Shown one piece after another: positions 38,529 to 48,401 of a stretch of DNA of 64,000 nucleotides (position 1 is the first letter of the stretch; the number at the start of each line of letters is the position of its first letter). Made by a program: the position numbers and the translations under genes. The notes below the pieces were generated by a model. The model saw only the letters and a list, made by a program, of their open reading frames with translations, was not told the DNA's origin and made no database searches. The DNA comes from Paucimonas lemoignei (GTDB taxonomy: Bacteria > Pseudomonadota > Gammaproteobacteria > Pseudomonadales > Pseudomonadaceae): assembly GCA_900475325.1 (NCBI GenBank), contig LS483371.1, positions 3,658,001 through 3,722,000 on the forward strand, written 5' to 3'.

Positions 38529-39289
38529 CCCTCTTGGAAAAGATCGCCATGACGGGTAACGGCCCTGCGCTGGAGTTTGCCGACGTCAGCCTGACCCTGG
38601 GGCGTACCGGGATTCTGGATCACGTCAACTTCAAGGTCCGGGCCGGTAGCGTCCATGCGCTGGTGGGGCCGAACGGCGGTGGCAAGAGTTCGCTGATCAA
38701 GACCATGCTCGGGCAAATGCCGCATCAGGGTCAGCTCAGCCTGCAGTGGCCGGATGCACCGGGGGTCATCGGCTATGTGCCGCAGGCGCTGGAATTCGAC
38801 CGTGGCTTGCCCATGACTGTGGATGATTTCATGGCCGCCATGTGCCAACGCCGCCCGGCGTTCCTTGGCCTGTCACGGCATTACGCCGGGGCCATTGGCG
38901 ATGCGCTGGAACGGGTTGGCATGCAGGGCAAACGCAAACGCCGCATGGGGGCGCTGTCGGGCGGCGAGCGCCAGCGGGTGTTGCTGGCGCAAGGCCTGAT
39001 CCCTGCCCCGCAATTGCTGGTGCTCGACGAACCCATGTCGGCCCTCGATGAGGCGGGCATTCAGGTCTTCGAGCGCTTGCTGGGGGACTGGCGTCAGGCT
39101 GGCATCACCGTGCTGTGGATCGAGCACGATCTGGAAGCGGTAAAGCGCCTGGCTGATCATGTCACCGGCCTCAATCGCCGCGTGCTGTTCGATGAGCCCG
39201 CCGCCACGGCACTGACCCCTGACAGACTGCTGACCCTGTTTTCGGCCCATCCCCGCGTTGCCAACACCACAACAGGGAGCGCCGCATAA
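38525..39289 (+). CDS. fpvD: FpvD-like ABC transporter ATPase
   Basis: 254 residues. Walker A GPNGGGKSSL (near 48-57), signature LSGGERQRVLL, Walker B LLVLDEPMSALDE and the switch His in WIEHDLEAV. Powers iron import by the FpvCDEF transporter. Its stop shares one base with the fpvE start. Confidence 0.95.
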   Translation: MTLLEKIAMTGNGPALEFADVSLTLGRTGILDHVNFKVRAGSVHALVGPNGGGKSSLIKTMLGQMPHQGQLSLQWPDAPGVIGYVPQALEFDRGLPMTVDDFMAAMCQRRPAFLGLSRHYAGAIGDALERVGMQGKRKRRMGALSGGERQRVLLAQGLIPAPQLLVLDEPMSALDEAGIQVFERLLGDWRQAGITVLWIEHDLEAVKRLADHVTGLNRRVLFDEPAATALTPDRLLTLFSAHPRVANTTTGSAA

Positions 39290-40188
39290 TGGACTACGAA
39301 CAGTTTCGACTTTTCATACAGGGCCTGGCGTCTTCAGGCTATTTGCCCGAGGCGCTGGCTTATGGCTTTGTGGTCAACGCCTTGCTGGCCGGGCTGCTGA
39401 TTGGCCCGGTGCTGGGGGGCCTCGGTACTCTGGTGGTGGTCAAGCGCTTCGCTTTTTTTTCCGAAGCAGTCGGTCATGCGGCATTGACCGGCGTCGCCAT
39501 CGGCATCCTGCTGGGTGAGCCCTATACCGGGCCTTATGGCGCGTTGTTCGGCTATTGCCTGCTGTTTGGCATTGTTTTGAATTACCTGCGCAACCGTACC
39601 GGCCTCGCTCCCGACACCTTGATCGGCGTGTTTTTGTCGGTGTCCCTGGCGTTGGGCGCGAGCCTGCTGCTGGTGCTGGCGGGCAAGATCAATGTGCACA
39701 TTCTGGAAAACGTGCTGTTCGGCTCGGTGCTCACCGTCAACGGCAACGATCTGCTGGTGCTCGCCGTAGTGGGTGCGATGGTGATGGGCCTGAGCCTGCC
39801 GTTGTACAACCGCATCATGCTCGCTAGCTTCAACCCGCAACTGGCGGCCGTGCGTGGCGTGGCAGTCAAGACCCTGGACTACCTGTTCGTGATCCTGGTG
39901 ACACTGATCACCGTGGCGGCGGTCAAGGTGATTGGCGCGATTCTGGTTGGCGCCTTGCTGGTGATTCCTGCGGCCGCTGCGCGTCTGCTCAGTCAGTCGC
40001 TCAAGGGCTTCTTCTGGATTTCAGTCGCCATCGCCACCGTCAGCACCTTGTGCGGCATTCTGCTGCCCATCGTCTTCGACCTGCCCGTGCCGTCTGGTGC
40101 GGCGATCATTCTGGTGGCCGGCATGGCCTTCGCCCTGGCGGCGATTGCCCGTGGCACGGTGCCAAGCCTCAAAGGGAATATTGGATAA
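39289..40188 (+). CDS. fpvE: FpvE-like ABC permease
   Basis: 299 residues with about eight membrane spans of the ZnuB/MntB (ABC-3) family; the early FFSEAVGHAALTGVAIG segment is typical. Forms the membrane channel for the ferrous or ferric iron released from pyoverdine. Its stop codon is directly followed by the fpvF start. Confidence 0.95.
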   Translation: MDYEQFRLFIQGLASSGYLPEALAYGFVVNALLAGLLIGPVLGGLGTLVVVKRFAFFSEAVGHAALTGVAIGILLGEPYTGPYGALFGYCLLFGIVLNYLRNRTGLAPDTLIGVFLSVSLALGASLLLVLAGKINVHILENVLFGSVLTVNGNDLLVLAVVGAMVMGLSLPLYNRIMLASFNPQLAAVRGVAVKTLDYLFVILVTLITVAAVKVIGAILVGALLVIPAAAARLLSQSLKGFFWISVAIATVSTLCGILLPIVFDLPVPSGAAIILVAGMAFALAAIARGTVPSLKGNIG

Positions 40189-41100
40189 ATGCTGCGTTCA
40201 CTGACTGTCGCACTGGCCCTTACCGGCCTGTTTGCCACCGCTGCCCAGGCAGCGCCCGCCTCCAGCGACGCCAACACTCCGGTACGGGTGCTGGCCAGCC
40301 TGCCTGTGACCTACGGCCTGGGACAACTGCTGCTCAAGGACTCAGGCGTAGTGCTCGAACGCGCTGCTGCTGCCAACCTGCCCGGTTCGCGCCAGACCGC
40401 GTACTTCACCGGTCGCGGCGCCGACGCGTTGCGCAAGCTGGCAGTGGAGGCAGACGCCGTGATCGGCCTGCGCTCGATCTGGCCTGATGATCCGCTCTAC
40501 CCCAACGCCCGGCGCAGCAACATTCGCATCGTCGAGATCGACGCCGCGCGCCCGGTGGATGGCAGCTTGCCCGGTATTGCCGTGCAACCCGGCCAGGGCA
40601 TTGACGGCTTGAACAGCCAGCCGTGGTTGTCCAGCAGCAACATGGGACGCATGGCCGATGTCATGGCTGCCGATCTGGTGCGTCTGGCGCCATCTGCCAA
40701 ACCGCGCATCGAAAGCAACCTGGCAAGCCTCAAGCAGCAACTGCTCAAACTCACCGCAGACAGCGAGGCGAGTCTGGCCAGCGCCGATAACCTGAGCGTG
40801 GTCAGCCTGTCTGACCGCCTGGGCTATCTGATCGGCGGCCTGAATCTGGAGCTGATCGACACTCAGTTGCTGACCGACGAACAGTGGACGCCCGAAGCCA
40901 TTGAGAAGCTGACCCGGACCCTCAAGGACAACGACGTTGCCCTGGTTCTAGACCATCGCCAGCCGCCTGAGCCGGTCAAAGTGGCCATCACGGCTGCGGG
41001 GAGTCAGTTGCTGGTCGTGACCGAGGATGGCGAGGACCCTGTCGCTGAGTTGCAGAGCAATATCGGGCGAGTGATCAAGGCGTTGGCTGCAAAAAAGTGA
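40189..41100 (+). CDS. fpvF: FpvF-like periplasmic binding protein
   Basis: 303 residues. Signal peptide to AQA-A (about 22). A second, divergent ZnuA-like binding protein: the fold is recognisable (RVLASLPVTYGLGQLL, and SLSDRLGYLIGGLNLEL late), but the usual metal histidines are mostly absent, so it more likely binds the siderophore or works as a partner of FpvC. Last gene of the operon. Confidence 0.88.
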   Translation: MLRSLTVALALTGLFATAAQAAPASSDANTPVRVLASLPVTYGLGQLLLKDSGVVLERAAAANLPGSRQTAYFTGRGADALRKLAVEADAVIGLRSIWPDDPLYPNARRSNIRIVEIDAARPVDGSLPGIAVQPGQGIDGLNSQPWLSSSNMGRMADVMAADLVRLAPSAKPRIESNLASLKQQLLKLTADSEASLASADNLSVVSLSDRLGYLIGGLNLELIDTQLLTDEQWTPEAIEKLTRTLKDNDVALVLDHRQPPEPVKVAITAAGSQLLVVTEDGEDPVAELQSNIGRVIKALAAKK

Positions 41101-41131
41101 TCCGCCAAATGGCGGTTCGTTACCTGGCCTG

Positions 41132-41161
41132 AGGTGCGGTGGCGCTATATCGCCCGCACCT
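41132..41161 (+). terminator. Hairpin after the fpv operon
   Basis: Stem AGGTGCGG/CCGCACCT with an inner GGCG/CGCC pair, 30 bases past the stop; no T-run follows. A smaller stem (CCGCC/GGCGG) lies just before it. Possible terminator or mRNA stabiliser. Confidence 0.4.
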
Positions 41162-41321
41162 TGCCATCAGCCAGAGGATGCCCACTGTTTTCTAGCCGCT
41201 AATTGAAGTATCCGTTTATTGACGTCAAATCATAATTATGCCTGCCACTATCCAGTGACCTGTTTACCCGCCGATACCTGATCAAGATGTCTCTGTTTGA
41301 CGGTCACGGTGAGGGTCTAGC

Positions 41322-42677
41322 ATGTTCAATAAATCACTCAAAGATGAACTGGCGGCCAGGAAGGCCGAAGTATCGGAGTTCAAAGGATTGATTGATTCGC
41401 TTGGCCGATCCATGGCTGTGGTCGAGTTTGATCTGGATGGCAAGGTATTAAGAGCCAATGACAACTTCCTCGCCACCATGGGTTACCGCGCAGAACAATT
41501 GGCCGGCAAAACACATCGGGACTTTTGCTCACCCGCGCTGAGTCGCAGCACTGATTACAGCCAGTTCTGGACGCAATTGCGCGCCGGAAAATTCGTCTCC
41601 GGGACGTTCCAGCGCATCAACGCGCTCGGAAAAAGTGTCTGGCTTGAGGCCAGTTATAACCCGGTTATCGACGAGCGCGGCCAAGTGCTGAAGGTCGTCA
41701 AGTACGCGCTGGATGTGACTGAAAAAGTCGCTCTGGAAGCGTTGACGCGAGGCAAGGTCGCCGCACTGAATCGCGCCATGGCGGTCATTGAGTTTGATCT
41801 CGCGGGTAACATTCTGTTTGCCAACGACAACTTTCTGCACACCATGGGCTATGGCCTGAGTGACCTGAAGGGCAAGCACCACCGGCTCTTCTGCGAGCCA
41901 AGCCTGGTCAACAGCAGCGAGTACAGCGATTTCTGGCGTCGACTGAATGCCGGCGAGTTTTTCAGTGGCCAGTTCAAACGCATCGGCAAGAACGGGCGAG
42001 TGGTCTGGCTGGAAGCGACCTATAACCCGGTGTATGACGCTGACGGCAAATTGTCGAAGGTCATCAAGTTCGCCAGTAACATCACTGAGCGTGTCGAACG
42101 CTTCGAAGAAGACTCGCGCGGTGCTTCCCGGGCGTACCATATTTCTGCGGAAACCGAGAAAGTCGCGGAACAAGGCGCGCAGGTCATTCAGGATACGGCA
42201 AAAGAAATGCGTCAGATTGCCGACAACATTGGCACGTCGGCACGGCTGGTCGGCCAGTTGGGCGACCGCTCTGAACAGATCACCACCATCGTCAACACCA
42301 TTCGCGGGATTGCCGAGCAGACCAACCTGCTTGCCCTCAACGCAGCCATTGAAGCGGCACGCGCGGGCGATCAGGGAAGGGGCTTTGCGGTAGTGGCCGA
42401 CGAAGTCCGGCAGTTGGCGGGACGAACCAGCCGTTCCACGGCGGAAATCGCCGACATGATCGGTAAGATCCTTTCGGAAACCCGTGATGCGGTCGCCAGC
42501 ATGAACGCCACTCAAGAGGGAGCGCAGCGCGGCGTCAGTCTGGCCGATCAGGCAGGCCTGGTGATCCTGCAGATTCGCAGTGGCACCAGCGATGCAGTCG
42601 AGGCAGTGAGCATGTTCGCCTCCAAGCTTGACGAATCAGAGGTCATTCCCAAATCCGCCGTCAGTTGGGTTGGGTAA
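41322..42677 (+). CDS. BdlA-like PAS-PAS chemotaxis transducer
   Basis: 451 residues, soluble with no membrane span. Two similar PAS domains (about 25-135 and 145-255; each has an F/A-N-D-N-F-L-x-T-M-G-Y core) followed by a methyl-accepting signalling domain whose tip reads [21 protein letters not shown]. The build matches BdlA of P. aeruginosa, which controls biofilm dispersion in response to nutrient and c-di-GMP signals. Several EAL/GGDEF genes lie in the same window but not next to it. The BdlA name is a likeness, not proven. Confidence 0.88.
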   Translation: MFNKSLKDELAARKAEVSEFKGLIDSLGRSMAVVEFDLDGKVLRANDNFLATMGYRAEQLAGKTHRDFCSPALSRSTDYSQFWTQLRAGKFVSGTFQRINALGKSVWLEASYNPVIDERGQVLKVVKYALDVTEKVALEALTRGKVAALNRAMAVIEFDLAGNILFANDNFLHTMGYGLSDLKGKHHRLFCEPSLVNSSEYSDFWRRLNAGEFFSGQFKRIGKNGRVVWLEATYNPVYDADGKLSKVIKFASNITERVERFEEDSRGASRAYHISAETEKVAEQGAQVIQDTAKEMRQIADNIGTSARLVGQLGDRSEQITTIVNTIRGIAEQTNLLALNAAIEAARAGDQGRGFAVVADEVRQLAGRTSRSTAEIADMIGKILSETRDAVASMNATQEGAQRGVSLADQAGLVILQIRSGTSDAVEAVSMFASKLDESEVIPKSAVSWVG

Positions 42678-42936
42678 AGCAGGCAGATAATCGCTGCTGC
42701 ATCTCCACCTGTTGCGGGCGCGAAATCCGGCGCCGCTAAGGCATGGTGTTAACGGGAAATTTCGCCGACAGCGGCAGGATTTCCCGAAACACTGCGTTTC
42801 CCCATGCCCCAACATCGCGCACCGGGTAGGCCACCGGTGCAACTTTCGGTGACAGCTTTTCCATCACCGTGATCCAATCCCCTTTGCAGATCCCTTAAAT
42901 CCGGGCAATTAATGGCCTGGCCCGGCTTTTGCTATA

Positions 42937-42950
42937 CCTGTATATACAGG
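42937..42950 (+). promoter_or_regulatory. HutC-like operator palindrome
   Basis: Perfect 14-base palindrome CCTGTATATACAGG, containing the TGTA-N2-TACA core recognised by HutC, the urocanate-responsive repressor of histidine use. A possible -10 (TATACC) overlaps its left edge. It lies 84 bases before the ammonia-lyase start. The rest of 42678-43033 holds no gene. Confidence 0.7.
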
Positions 42951-43033
42951 ATGATATGACCCCTGCCATTCACCCATTTGGCAGGCTCATATTGCCGTTA
43001 GACTTTTCAACGACTCCAAGCAGGAATTGCGCT

Positions 43034-44563
43034 ATGCCTTCACCACTTCGCCTCACGCCCGGTCAATTCGACATCGATCAGTTGCGCGCCATTTATCAGC
43101 AGCAAAGCCCCTTCGAGTTAGATCCTGGCGCCCGGGAAGTGGTGGATGCGAGCACCCGCACCGTCAATGAAATCATCGCCAACCAACGCACCGTGTACGG
43201 CATCAATACCGGTTTTGGTCTGTTGGCACGCACGTCGATCCCGACCGAATCGCTGGCCAGGCTGCAGCGTAACCTGCTGCTGTCGCACTGCACCGGCACC
43301 GGCCCTCTGCTGGACGACGCCAGCGTCGCGCTGATCATGGCGTTGAAAGTCGGATCGCTGGCCCGTGGTTTCTCCGGCATCCGCTGGGAAGTGATCCAGG
43401 CGCTGAGCGCGTTGTACGCCGCTAAAGTCTATCCATGCATCCCCTCTCAGGGCTCGGTCGGCGCCTCGGGCGATCTGGCGCCCTTGGCGCACATGTCGGC
43501 GGTGTTGATCGGCGTGGGTCGCGTGCGTCATCAGGGCCGGGAAATGGACGCAGTCGAGGGCCTTGCCCTGGCCGGGCTTGAACCCATGGTGCTGGGCCCG
43601 AAAGAAGGCCTGGCGCTGATCAACGGTACCCAGGTCTCGACTGCGCTGGCCCTGCGCGGCCTGTTCGCCACCGAGAAGCTGTTCACCGCCGCCGTGGTCG
43701 CGGGCAGCCTCAGCGTGGAAGCCCTCAAAGGCTCGGACGTGCCCTTCGATCCCCGTATTCAGGCGGTGCGCGGCCAGCCTGGGCAGATTGACGTGGCCCT
43801 GTTTTATCGTGAATTGCTGGCAACCAGCGAGATCCGCAGGTCACATGCCGACTGCGGCCGCGTTCAAGACCCTTACTCGCTGCGCTGCCAACCGCAGGTG
43901 ATGGGCGCCTGCCTGGATCACATGCGCTTTGCCGCTGGCGTGTTCATGCGCGAAGCCAACGCCGTGTCGGACAACCCTCTAGTGTTCAGCGCCGATGGCG
44001 ACGTGCTGTCCGGCGGCAACTTCCACGCAGAACCGGTGGCCATGGCTTCGGACGTGCTGGCCTTGGCGATTTCCGAAATCGGCGCCCTGTCGGAACGCCG
44101 CATCGCGCAACTGGTGGACCCGGCGCTGTCGGGGCTGCCAGCGTTTCTGGTCAAGGAAGGCGGTCTCAATTCGGGGTTCATGATTGCGCAGGTCACTGCC
44201 GCCGCGCTGGCCTCGGAAAACAAGACCCTGGCTCACCCCGCATCGGTGGACAGCCTGCCCACCTCGGCCAATCAGGAAGACCACGTCTCCATGGCGACCT
44301 TCGCCGCGCGGCGTCTGCTCGACATGGCCGGTAACAGCAGCGCGGTAGTGGCCATCGAGCTGCTCGGCGCTGCCCAGGGTGTTGATCTACACGCGCCACT
44401 GCGCACGTCTGAAAAACTCAGCGAAGTGCTGGCGATGATCCGCAGCGAAGTCCCTCATTACGACGAAGACCGGTACTTCGCCCCGGACATCGCCGCCGCC
44501 CGCGCCTGGGTTGAAGGTGGCGCATTTGAACGCTGGCTGCCGTTTGCGCGGCTCTACGACTGA
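43034..44563 (+). CDS. hutH: Histidine ammonia-lyase
   Basis: 509 residues from the ATG at 43034 (AGGAA upstream); the longer frame includes the operator and is rejected. Turns histidine into urocanate and ammonia. The catalytic MIO group forms from A144-S145-G146 in [24 protein letters not shown] and [14 protein letters not shown] ([10 protein letters not shown]) motifs support histidine over phenylalanine specificity. No other hut gene is near. It could be the second, separately located HutH found in many pseudomonads. Confidence 0.92.
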   Translation: MPSPLRLTPGQFDIDQLRAIYQQQSPFELDPGAREVVDASTRTVNEIIANQRTVYGINTGFGLLARTSIPTESLARLQRNLLLSHCTGTGPLLDDASVALIMALKVGSLARGFSGIRWEVIQALSALYAAKVYPCIPSQGSVGASGDLAPLAHMSAVLIGVGRVRHQGREMDAVEGLALAGLEPMVLGPKEGLALINGTQVSTALALRGLFATEKLFTAAVVAGSLSVEALKGSDVPFDPRIQAVRGQPGQIDVALFYRELLATSEIRRSHADCGRVQDPYSLRCQPQVMGACLDHMRFAAGVFMREANAVSDNPLVFSADGDVLSGGNFHAEPVAMASDVLALAISEIGALSERRIAQLVDPALSGLPAFLVKEGGLNSGFMIAQVTAAALASENKTLAHPASVDSLPTSANQEDHVSMATFAARRLLDMAGNSSAVVAIELLGAAQGVDLHAPLRTSEKLSEVLAMIRSEVPHYDEDRYFAPDIAAARAWVEGGAFERWLPFARLYD

Positions 44564-44687
44564 TTACCCCGGATCGGTGACGACAGCTGATCGACCAGCG
44601 GTTGTCGCACCGATCGAACGACGGCCATCCACGAGCCTCGAAATCCTGTAAGCCTTATCAGCTGTACATGAATAAGAGGTGACAAAA

Positions 44688-44984
44688 ATGACCGATCAGA
44701 GCCAGAAAACCCTCGACCGAAATGACCCGGCTATCGACCCGGACGCCCCGGATGCCGAGTCCGGGCAAGCTCAGCAGCATCAGGGCGGCACGACTCAAAG
44801 CCAAAACAGCGAGCCGCCACGTCCCCCGCAAGGTCAGCCAGACACTCAGTTCGAGCAGAATCAACAATCGGGTGGCAACACTTTCACTCCGGATTTCGAA
44901 CCGGAGGAAAAGCCCAACATGCCGCGCAGCAACCCGCATCCGGTTCAGGGTGAGGACGCTGATGTGGATACCGATGGGGGATAA
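44688..44984 (+). CDS. Small acidic disordered protein
   Basis: 98 residues from the ATG at 44688, with AGAGGTGAC upstream. Rich in Asp, Glu, Gln, Pro and Ser with almost no hydrophobic residues, so probably unfolded and soluble. Begins MTDQSQKTLDRNDPAIDPDA and ends GEDADVDTDGG. The DPDAPD motif resembles the DPDSPD of the 55-residue protein at 50179. Not recognised; stress or desiccation roles are known for such hydrophilins but this is not shown here. Confidence 0.7.
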   Translation: MTDQSQKTLDRNDPAIDPDAPDAESGQAQQHQGGTTQSQNSEPPRPPQGQPDTQFEQNQQSGGNTFTPDFEPEEKPNMPRSNPHPVQGEDADVDTDGG

Positions 44985-45021
44985 AGTTTCCCGCCTGCTT
45001 ACATGACATCCCTGTAGGACA

Positions 45022-45142
45022 CGCCGCGCTGTCGCGCAGCAAACACAGGACCTGTGGGAGCGAGCTTGCTCGCGAAGGCGATGTTCCAGCCGTGAGATAT
45101 CCGCTGATGTCCCGGCCTCTTCGCGAGCAAGCTCGCTCCCAC
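45022..45142. repeat. REP-type inverted repeat (GGGAGCGAGCTTGCTCGCGAA family)
   Basis: Arms 45053-45076 and 45120-45141 are nearly perfect complements; each arm has its own inner palindrome CGAGCTTGCTCG. The flank 45022-45052 (CGCGCTGTCGCGCAGCAAAC...) also occurs around 57660-57697. The remainder of 44985-45307 shows no gene. Confidence 0.88.
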
Positions 45143-45307
45143 TTCGATACAGTTATTGCGTTTCAAGCGAGCCTTTTCACCTGTTACTTGTCTAAAGCTC
45201 CCCTCGCAACATTTCTAAACACTTCTGAAAACCTCCCATGTTGTACGACGTCTGATGTTGTGTTCGACTGGCACCGTCTCACTAAAAATAACAACGGAGA
45301 TTCACCT

Positions 45308-46609
45308 ATGGCGAGCACCAGCTCCGTCGATAAGAAACCTCTTGCTGCGCGCGAAACATTCTTCGGGAAGCTCACCAAGCTACTGGGCCCCGGCATTATC
45401 GCGGTGTTGTCATGGCTGGGCGCTGGCGACCTGATCACCTCCTCGGTGGCAGGGGCCAACTACGGTTACGCCATGATGTGGGTACTGGCAGTTTCGCTGC
45501 TGCTGCGATTCCTGATCGTCAACATCATCGCGCGCTTCCAGCTCTGCAATAACCAGGGCATGAGCATCCTCCAGGGCTACGCCCAACTCCATCCACTGTT
45601 CGCCTGGTTCATGCTCGGCTACGCCTTGCTGATGGGCCATTTGATCAACGCTTACATGATCAAGGGCGCTGGCGAAGCGCTGGCCATGTTGCTGCACATC
45701 AACCAGCCGTTATTGTGTTCGTTTGCGGTGGTGATTGCGGTCTGGCTGCTGGTGGGGCGCAACATTTACACCATGATCGAAGGTGTGATGAAAGGCCTGC
45801 TGGCGCTGATGACCCTGGCGTTTCTGGCGCTGGCGATCATGTCCAAGCCGGACGTGGTGGGCATTCTCAAAGGCACCATCGGGTTCAGCATTCCGCCGGA
45901 TGAAGGCGTGCATGGCGCGCTGCTGGTGGCGGTATCGGTGATCGGTGCGGTGGCGGGTTCCATCGCCAACTTCGTGCACCCCTACGTGATGCGCGAGAAA
46001 GGCTGGATCGGCCCGGAACACAAACGCATGCAGCGTAATGACCTGCTGTTCGCAGTATTGGTCGGGATCATCATCAACCTGGCGATCTGGGTGGTCGGTG
46101 CCGAAATTCTGCGTCCGAACGGTCTGCAGGTCAGCACCTTGCAGGACCTGGGCAAGGCGCTGGAAATGTTCTTCGGCCCGGCGGGCTGGTACATCTTCTT
46201 CGTCGGCGTGTTCGCCACCCTCTTCGCCAGTATCGCGGGCAAGACCACGGCGTTCCCGATGCTGATCACCGATGCGTTCCAGCACATCGTGCCCAAGCGC
46301 CGCGAGAAGTATGGCAAGGAGTTCCACAAGGACCCGATGCACAAGTGGTTCATGCTGTTCATCCTGGTCACCCCACTGGTCTGGTCGCTGCCGGGCATGC
46401 CTGACTTCGTGACCCTGACCATTGGCGTGAACGCCCTGAACATCATTGGCCTGCCGATCATCTCCCTGGGTCTGCTGTTCATGTCCAACCAGAAATCCCT
46501 GTTGGACAAGCAATACCGCAACAACCTGTTCGAGAACATCGCACTGCTGTTCGCGACCGGGCTGGCACTGTGGGTCGCCTTCCAGCTGGGGGCTGATTTG
46601 TTGAGTTAA
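45308..46609 (+). CDS. Nramp-family divalent metal transporter, non-canonical motifs
   Basis: 433 residues from the ATG at 45308 (GGAG upstream). About eleven membrane spans in the LeuT-like Nramp fold, opening with LLGPGIIAVLSWLGAGD. Canonical Mn/Fe transporters have DPGN in span 1 and MPH in span 6. Here span 1 has GAGD (residues 38-41) and span 6 reads ANFVHPYVM (H224), so the metal-binding set is different. It could carry another divalent cation. No neighbour explains its job. Clearly a member of the superfamily, substrate uncertain. Confidence 0.85.
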   Translation: MASTSSVDKKPLAARETFFGKLTKLLGPGIIAVLSWLGAGDLITSSVAGANYGYAMMWVLAVSLLLRFLIVNIIARFQLCNNQGMSILQGYAQLHPLFAWFMLGYALLMGHLINAYMIKGAGEALAMLLHINQPLLCSFAVVIAVWLLVGRNIYTMIEGVMKGLLALMTLAFLALAIMSKPDVVGILKGTIGFSIPPDEGVHGALLVAVSVIGAVAGSIANFVHPYVMREKGWIGPEHKRMQRNDLLFAVLVGIIINLAIWVVGAEILRPNGLQVSTLQDLGKALEMFFGPAGWYIFFVGVFATLFASIAGKTTAFPMLITDAFQHIVPKRREKYGKEFHKDPMHKWFMLFILVTPLVWSLPGMPDFVTLTIGVNALNIIGLPIISLGLLFMSNQKSLLDKQYRNNLFENIALLFATGLALWVAFQLGADLLS

Positions 46610-46662
46610 CACGTGCACTTTGTCTGCGGGAGCGCCACCTTGATCGCTCCTTTGCGCAGATT

Positions 46663-46755
46663 CTGTGGGACCGGATTCATCCGGGAAGAGGCCAGTACAT
46701 CTGACACATTCTCGTCGTTTGGAATACCGCCTTCCCGGATGAATCCGGTCCCACA
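46663..46755. repeat. REP-type inverted repeat (GTGGGACCGGATTCATCC variant)
   Basis: Arms 46663-46688 and 46730-46755 are perfect complements of 26 bases. Same family as 9532-9625. The rest of 46610-46916 holds no gene. Confidence 0.88.
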
Positions 46756-46916
46756 GGTTTTGCGTGTGCCGCGAGACAGCGTGGTGCCATACACAAGGGA
46801 GACACAGACAGATTAACAGCCGCTCTATAAAATCATTTGCAACAAAGCATTGCACAAGCACCGCGTGAGACAGCAGGATCACTGTCCCTGCCCAATCCAG
46901 CGGAGCATTTCTGGCA

Positions 46917-48290
46917 ATGGACCACGCCTCACCCCAACCTGCCACACGGCTCACCTCCCGGGAATTTCGCGGGATGGTGGCCATCCTGATTTCAATCGCC
47001 CTCGCCACCCTCGATACCGCGATCGCCAACACGGCGTTGCCCAGTATCGCCGCAGACCTGAATGCTTCGCCCGCCGCTTCGGTGTGGGTGATCAACGCCT
47101 ATCAACTGGCGGCGGTGGCCACCCTGCTGCCCTTTGCCGCATTGGGTGGAGTTGTCGGACATCGTAAGGTCTACCTCGGCGGCCTCATTCTCTTCGTGGT
47201 CTCGTCGGCACTGTGCAGCTTTGCCTGGTCGTTACCGAGCCTGACCATCGCGCGGGTCATCCAGGGCCTGGGCGCCAGCGCGATCATGGCGGTCAACGCG
47301 GCGCTGATCGGCTCTATTTTCCCGCCCGAGCGGCTGGGTCGCGGGTTGGGCATGAATGCCCTGGTGGTGGGCACCTCCTTCGCCGCAGGGCCGACCATTG
47401 CTTCACTGGTGTTGTCGGTGGCGAACTGGCCGTGGTTGTTCGCGATCAACCTGCCCATCGGCATCTTCGCGCTGGTGTTTGCCTGGCACTCGCTGCCTGC
47501 CAGCAAACCATCGGCCACAGGTTTTGACCGACTGACCGCGCTGCTCAATGTCGTCACCTTCGGTGCGTTGATTTATGCCCTTGGCGAAGCCGCGCAACTG
47601 GGTTCGATGAACAGCGTGCTGATCGCCTTGGCCGTGTTCCTGATCGCCGGCGCATTAATGCTGCGCCGCGAAGCCGGTCACCGTGCACCGATGTTCCCTC
47701 TGGACCTGCTCAAGCGCCCGATGTTTGCGCTGTCTGCGCTGACGGCCTTCTGTTCGTTTGCCACGCAAGGCGTGGCGTTTGTGTCATTGCCGTTTTTCTT
47801 CGAGACCGTGCTCGGTCGTGATCCGATCCAGACCGGCTTTTTGATGACGCCCTGGTCGGTGGTGGTGGCGATGATTGCGCCCTTTGCCGGGCGCCTGTCC
47901 GACCGTTATGCGCCTGGGTTGCTGGGCGGCATCGGCCTGGCGATTCTGTGCGCGGGGATGATCTCGCTGACACTCATGCCTGCTGACGCATCCGTCTGGG
48001 AGATCGGCCTGCGCATGATCATCTGCGGCATAGGCTTCGGTTTCTTCCAGGCGCCCAACCAGAAAGCCCTGATGACCAGCGCGCCACGAGAGAGAGCCAG
48101 CGGCGCCAGCGGGACCATCGCCACGGCGCGGCTGATTGGCCAGGCGACCGGCGCGGCCCTGGTGGCGTTGAGTTTTGGCATCAGCGGAGAGCACGGTCCG
48201 GTGCTGGCATTGGCCATTGGGGCGGGTTTTGCCGCCGTGGGCAGTGTCGCCAGCGGGCTGCGTCTGGTTGCGGCAAATCCGCGCGCTTGA
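46917..48290 (+). CDS. MFS drug exporter, DHA2-like (14-span type)
   Basis: 457 residues. Start MDHASPQPATRL followed by a first span with LATLDTAIANTALPSIAADL, the D-x-x-I-V/A-N-x-A-L-P-x-I motif of DHA2 exporters (SmvA/EmrB/QacA relatives). Motif C appears as LVVGTSFAAGPTI. Proton-driven export of drugs or small organic cations is likely. Slightly short for 14 spans. No regulator adjoins it. Confidence 0.88.
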   Translation: MDHASPQPATRLTSREFRGMVAILISIALATLDTAIANTALPSIAADLNASPAASVWVINAYQLAAVATLLPFAALGGVVGHRKVYLGGLILFVVSSALCSFAWSLPSLTIARVIQGLGASAIMAVNAALIGSIFPPERLGRGLGMNALVVGTSFAAGPTIASLVLSVANWPWLFAINLPIGIFALVFAWHSLPASKPSATGFDRLTALLNVVTFGALIYALGEAAQLGSMNSVLIALAVFLIAGALMLRREAGHRAPMFPLDLLKRPMFALSALTAFCSFATQGVAFVSLPFFFETVLGRDPIQTGFLMTPWSVVVAMIAPFAGRLSDRYAPGLLGGIGLAILCAGMISLTLMPADASVWEIGLRMIICGIGFGFFQAPNQKALMTSAPRERASGASGTIATARLIGQATGAALVALSFGISGEHGPVLALAIGAGFAAVGSVASGLRLVAANPRA

Positions 48291-48401
48291 GCCGTTTATG
48301 ACACCGTTCGTAGGAAATCCTCGGCAGCCTTCCGCATCCCAGCTATGATGGCACAAGGCCTTTTTCAGGCCTTCATTCGGCTGACTTCGGAACCATTTTC
48401 A

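Noticed and set aside
45710..47095. 461-residue minus-strand frame across the Nramp gene and the repeat
   Set aside because: Runs across a gene end, a REP element and the start of another gene; not coding.
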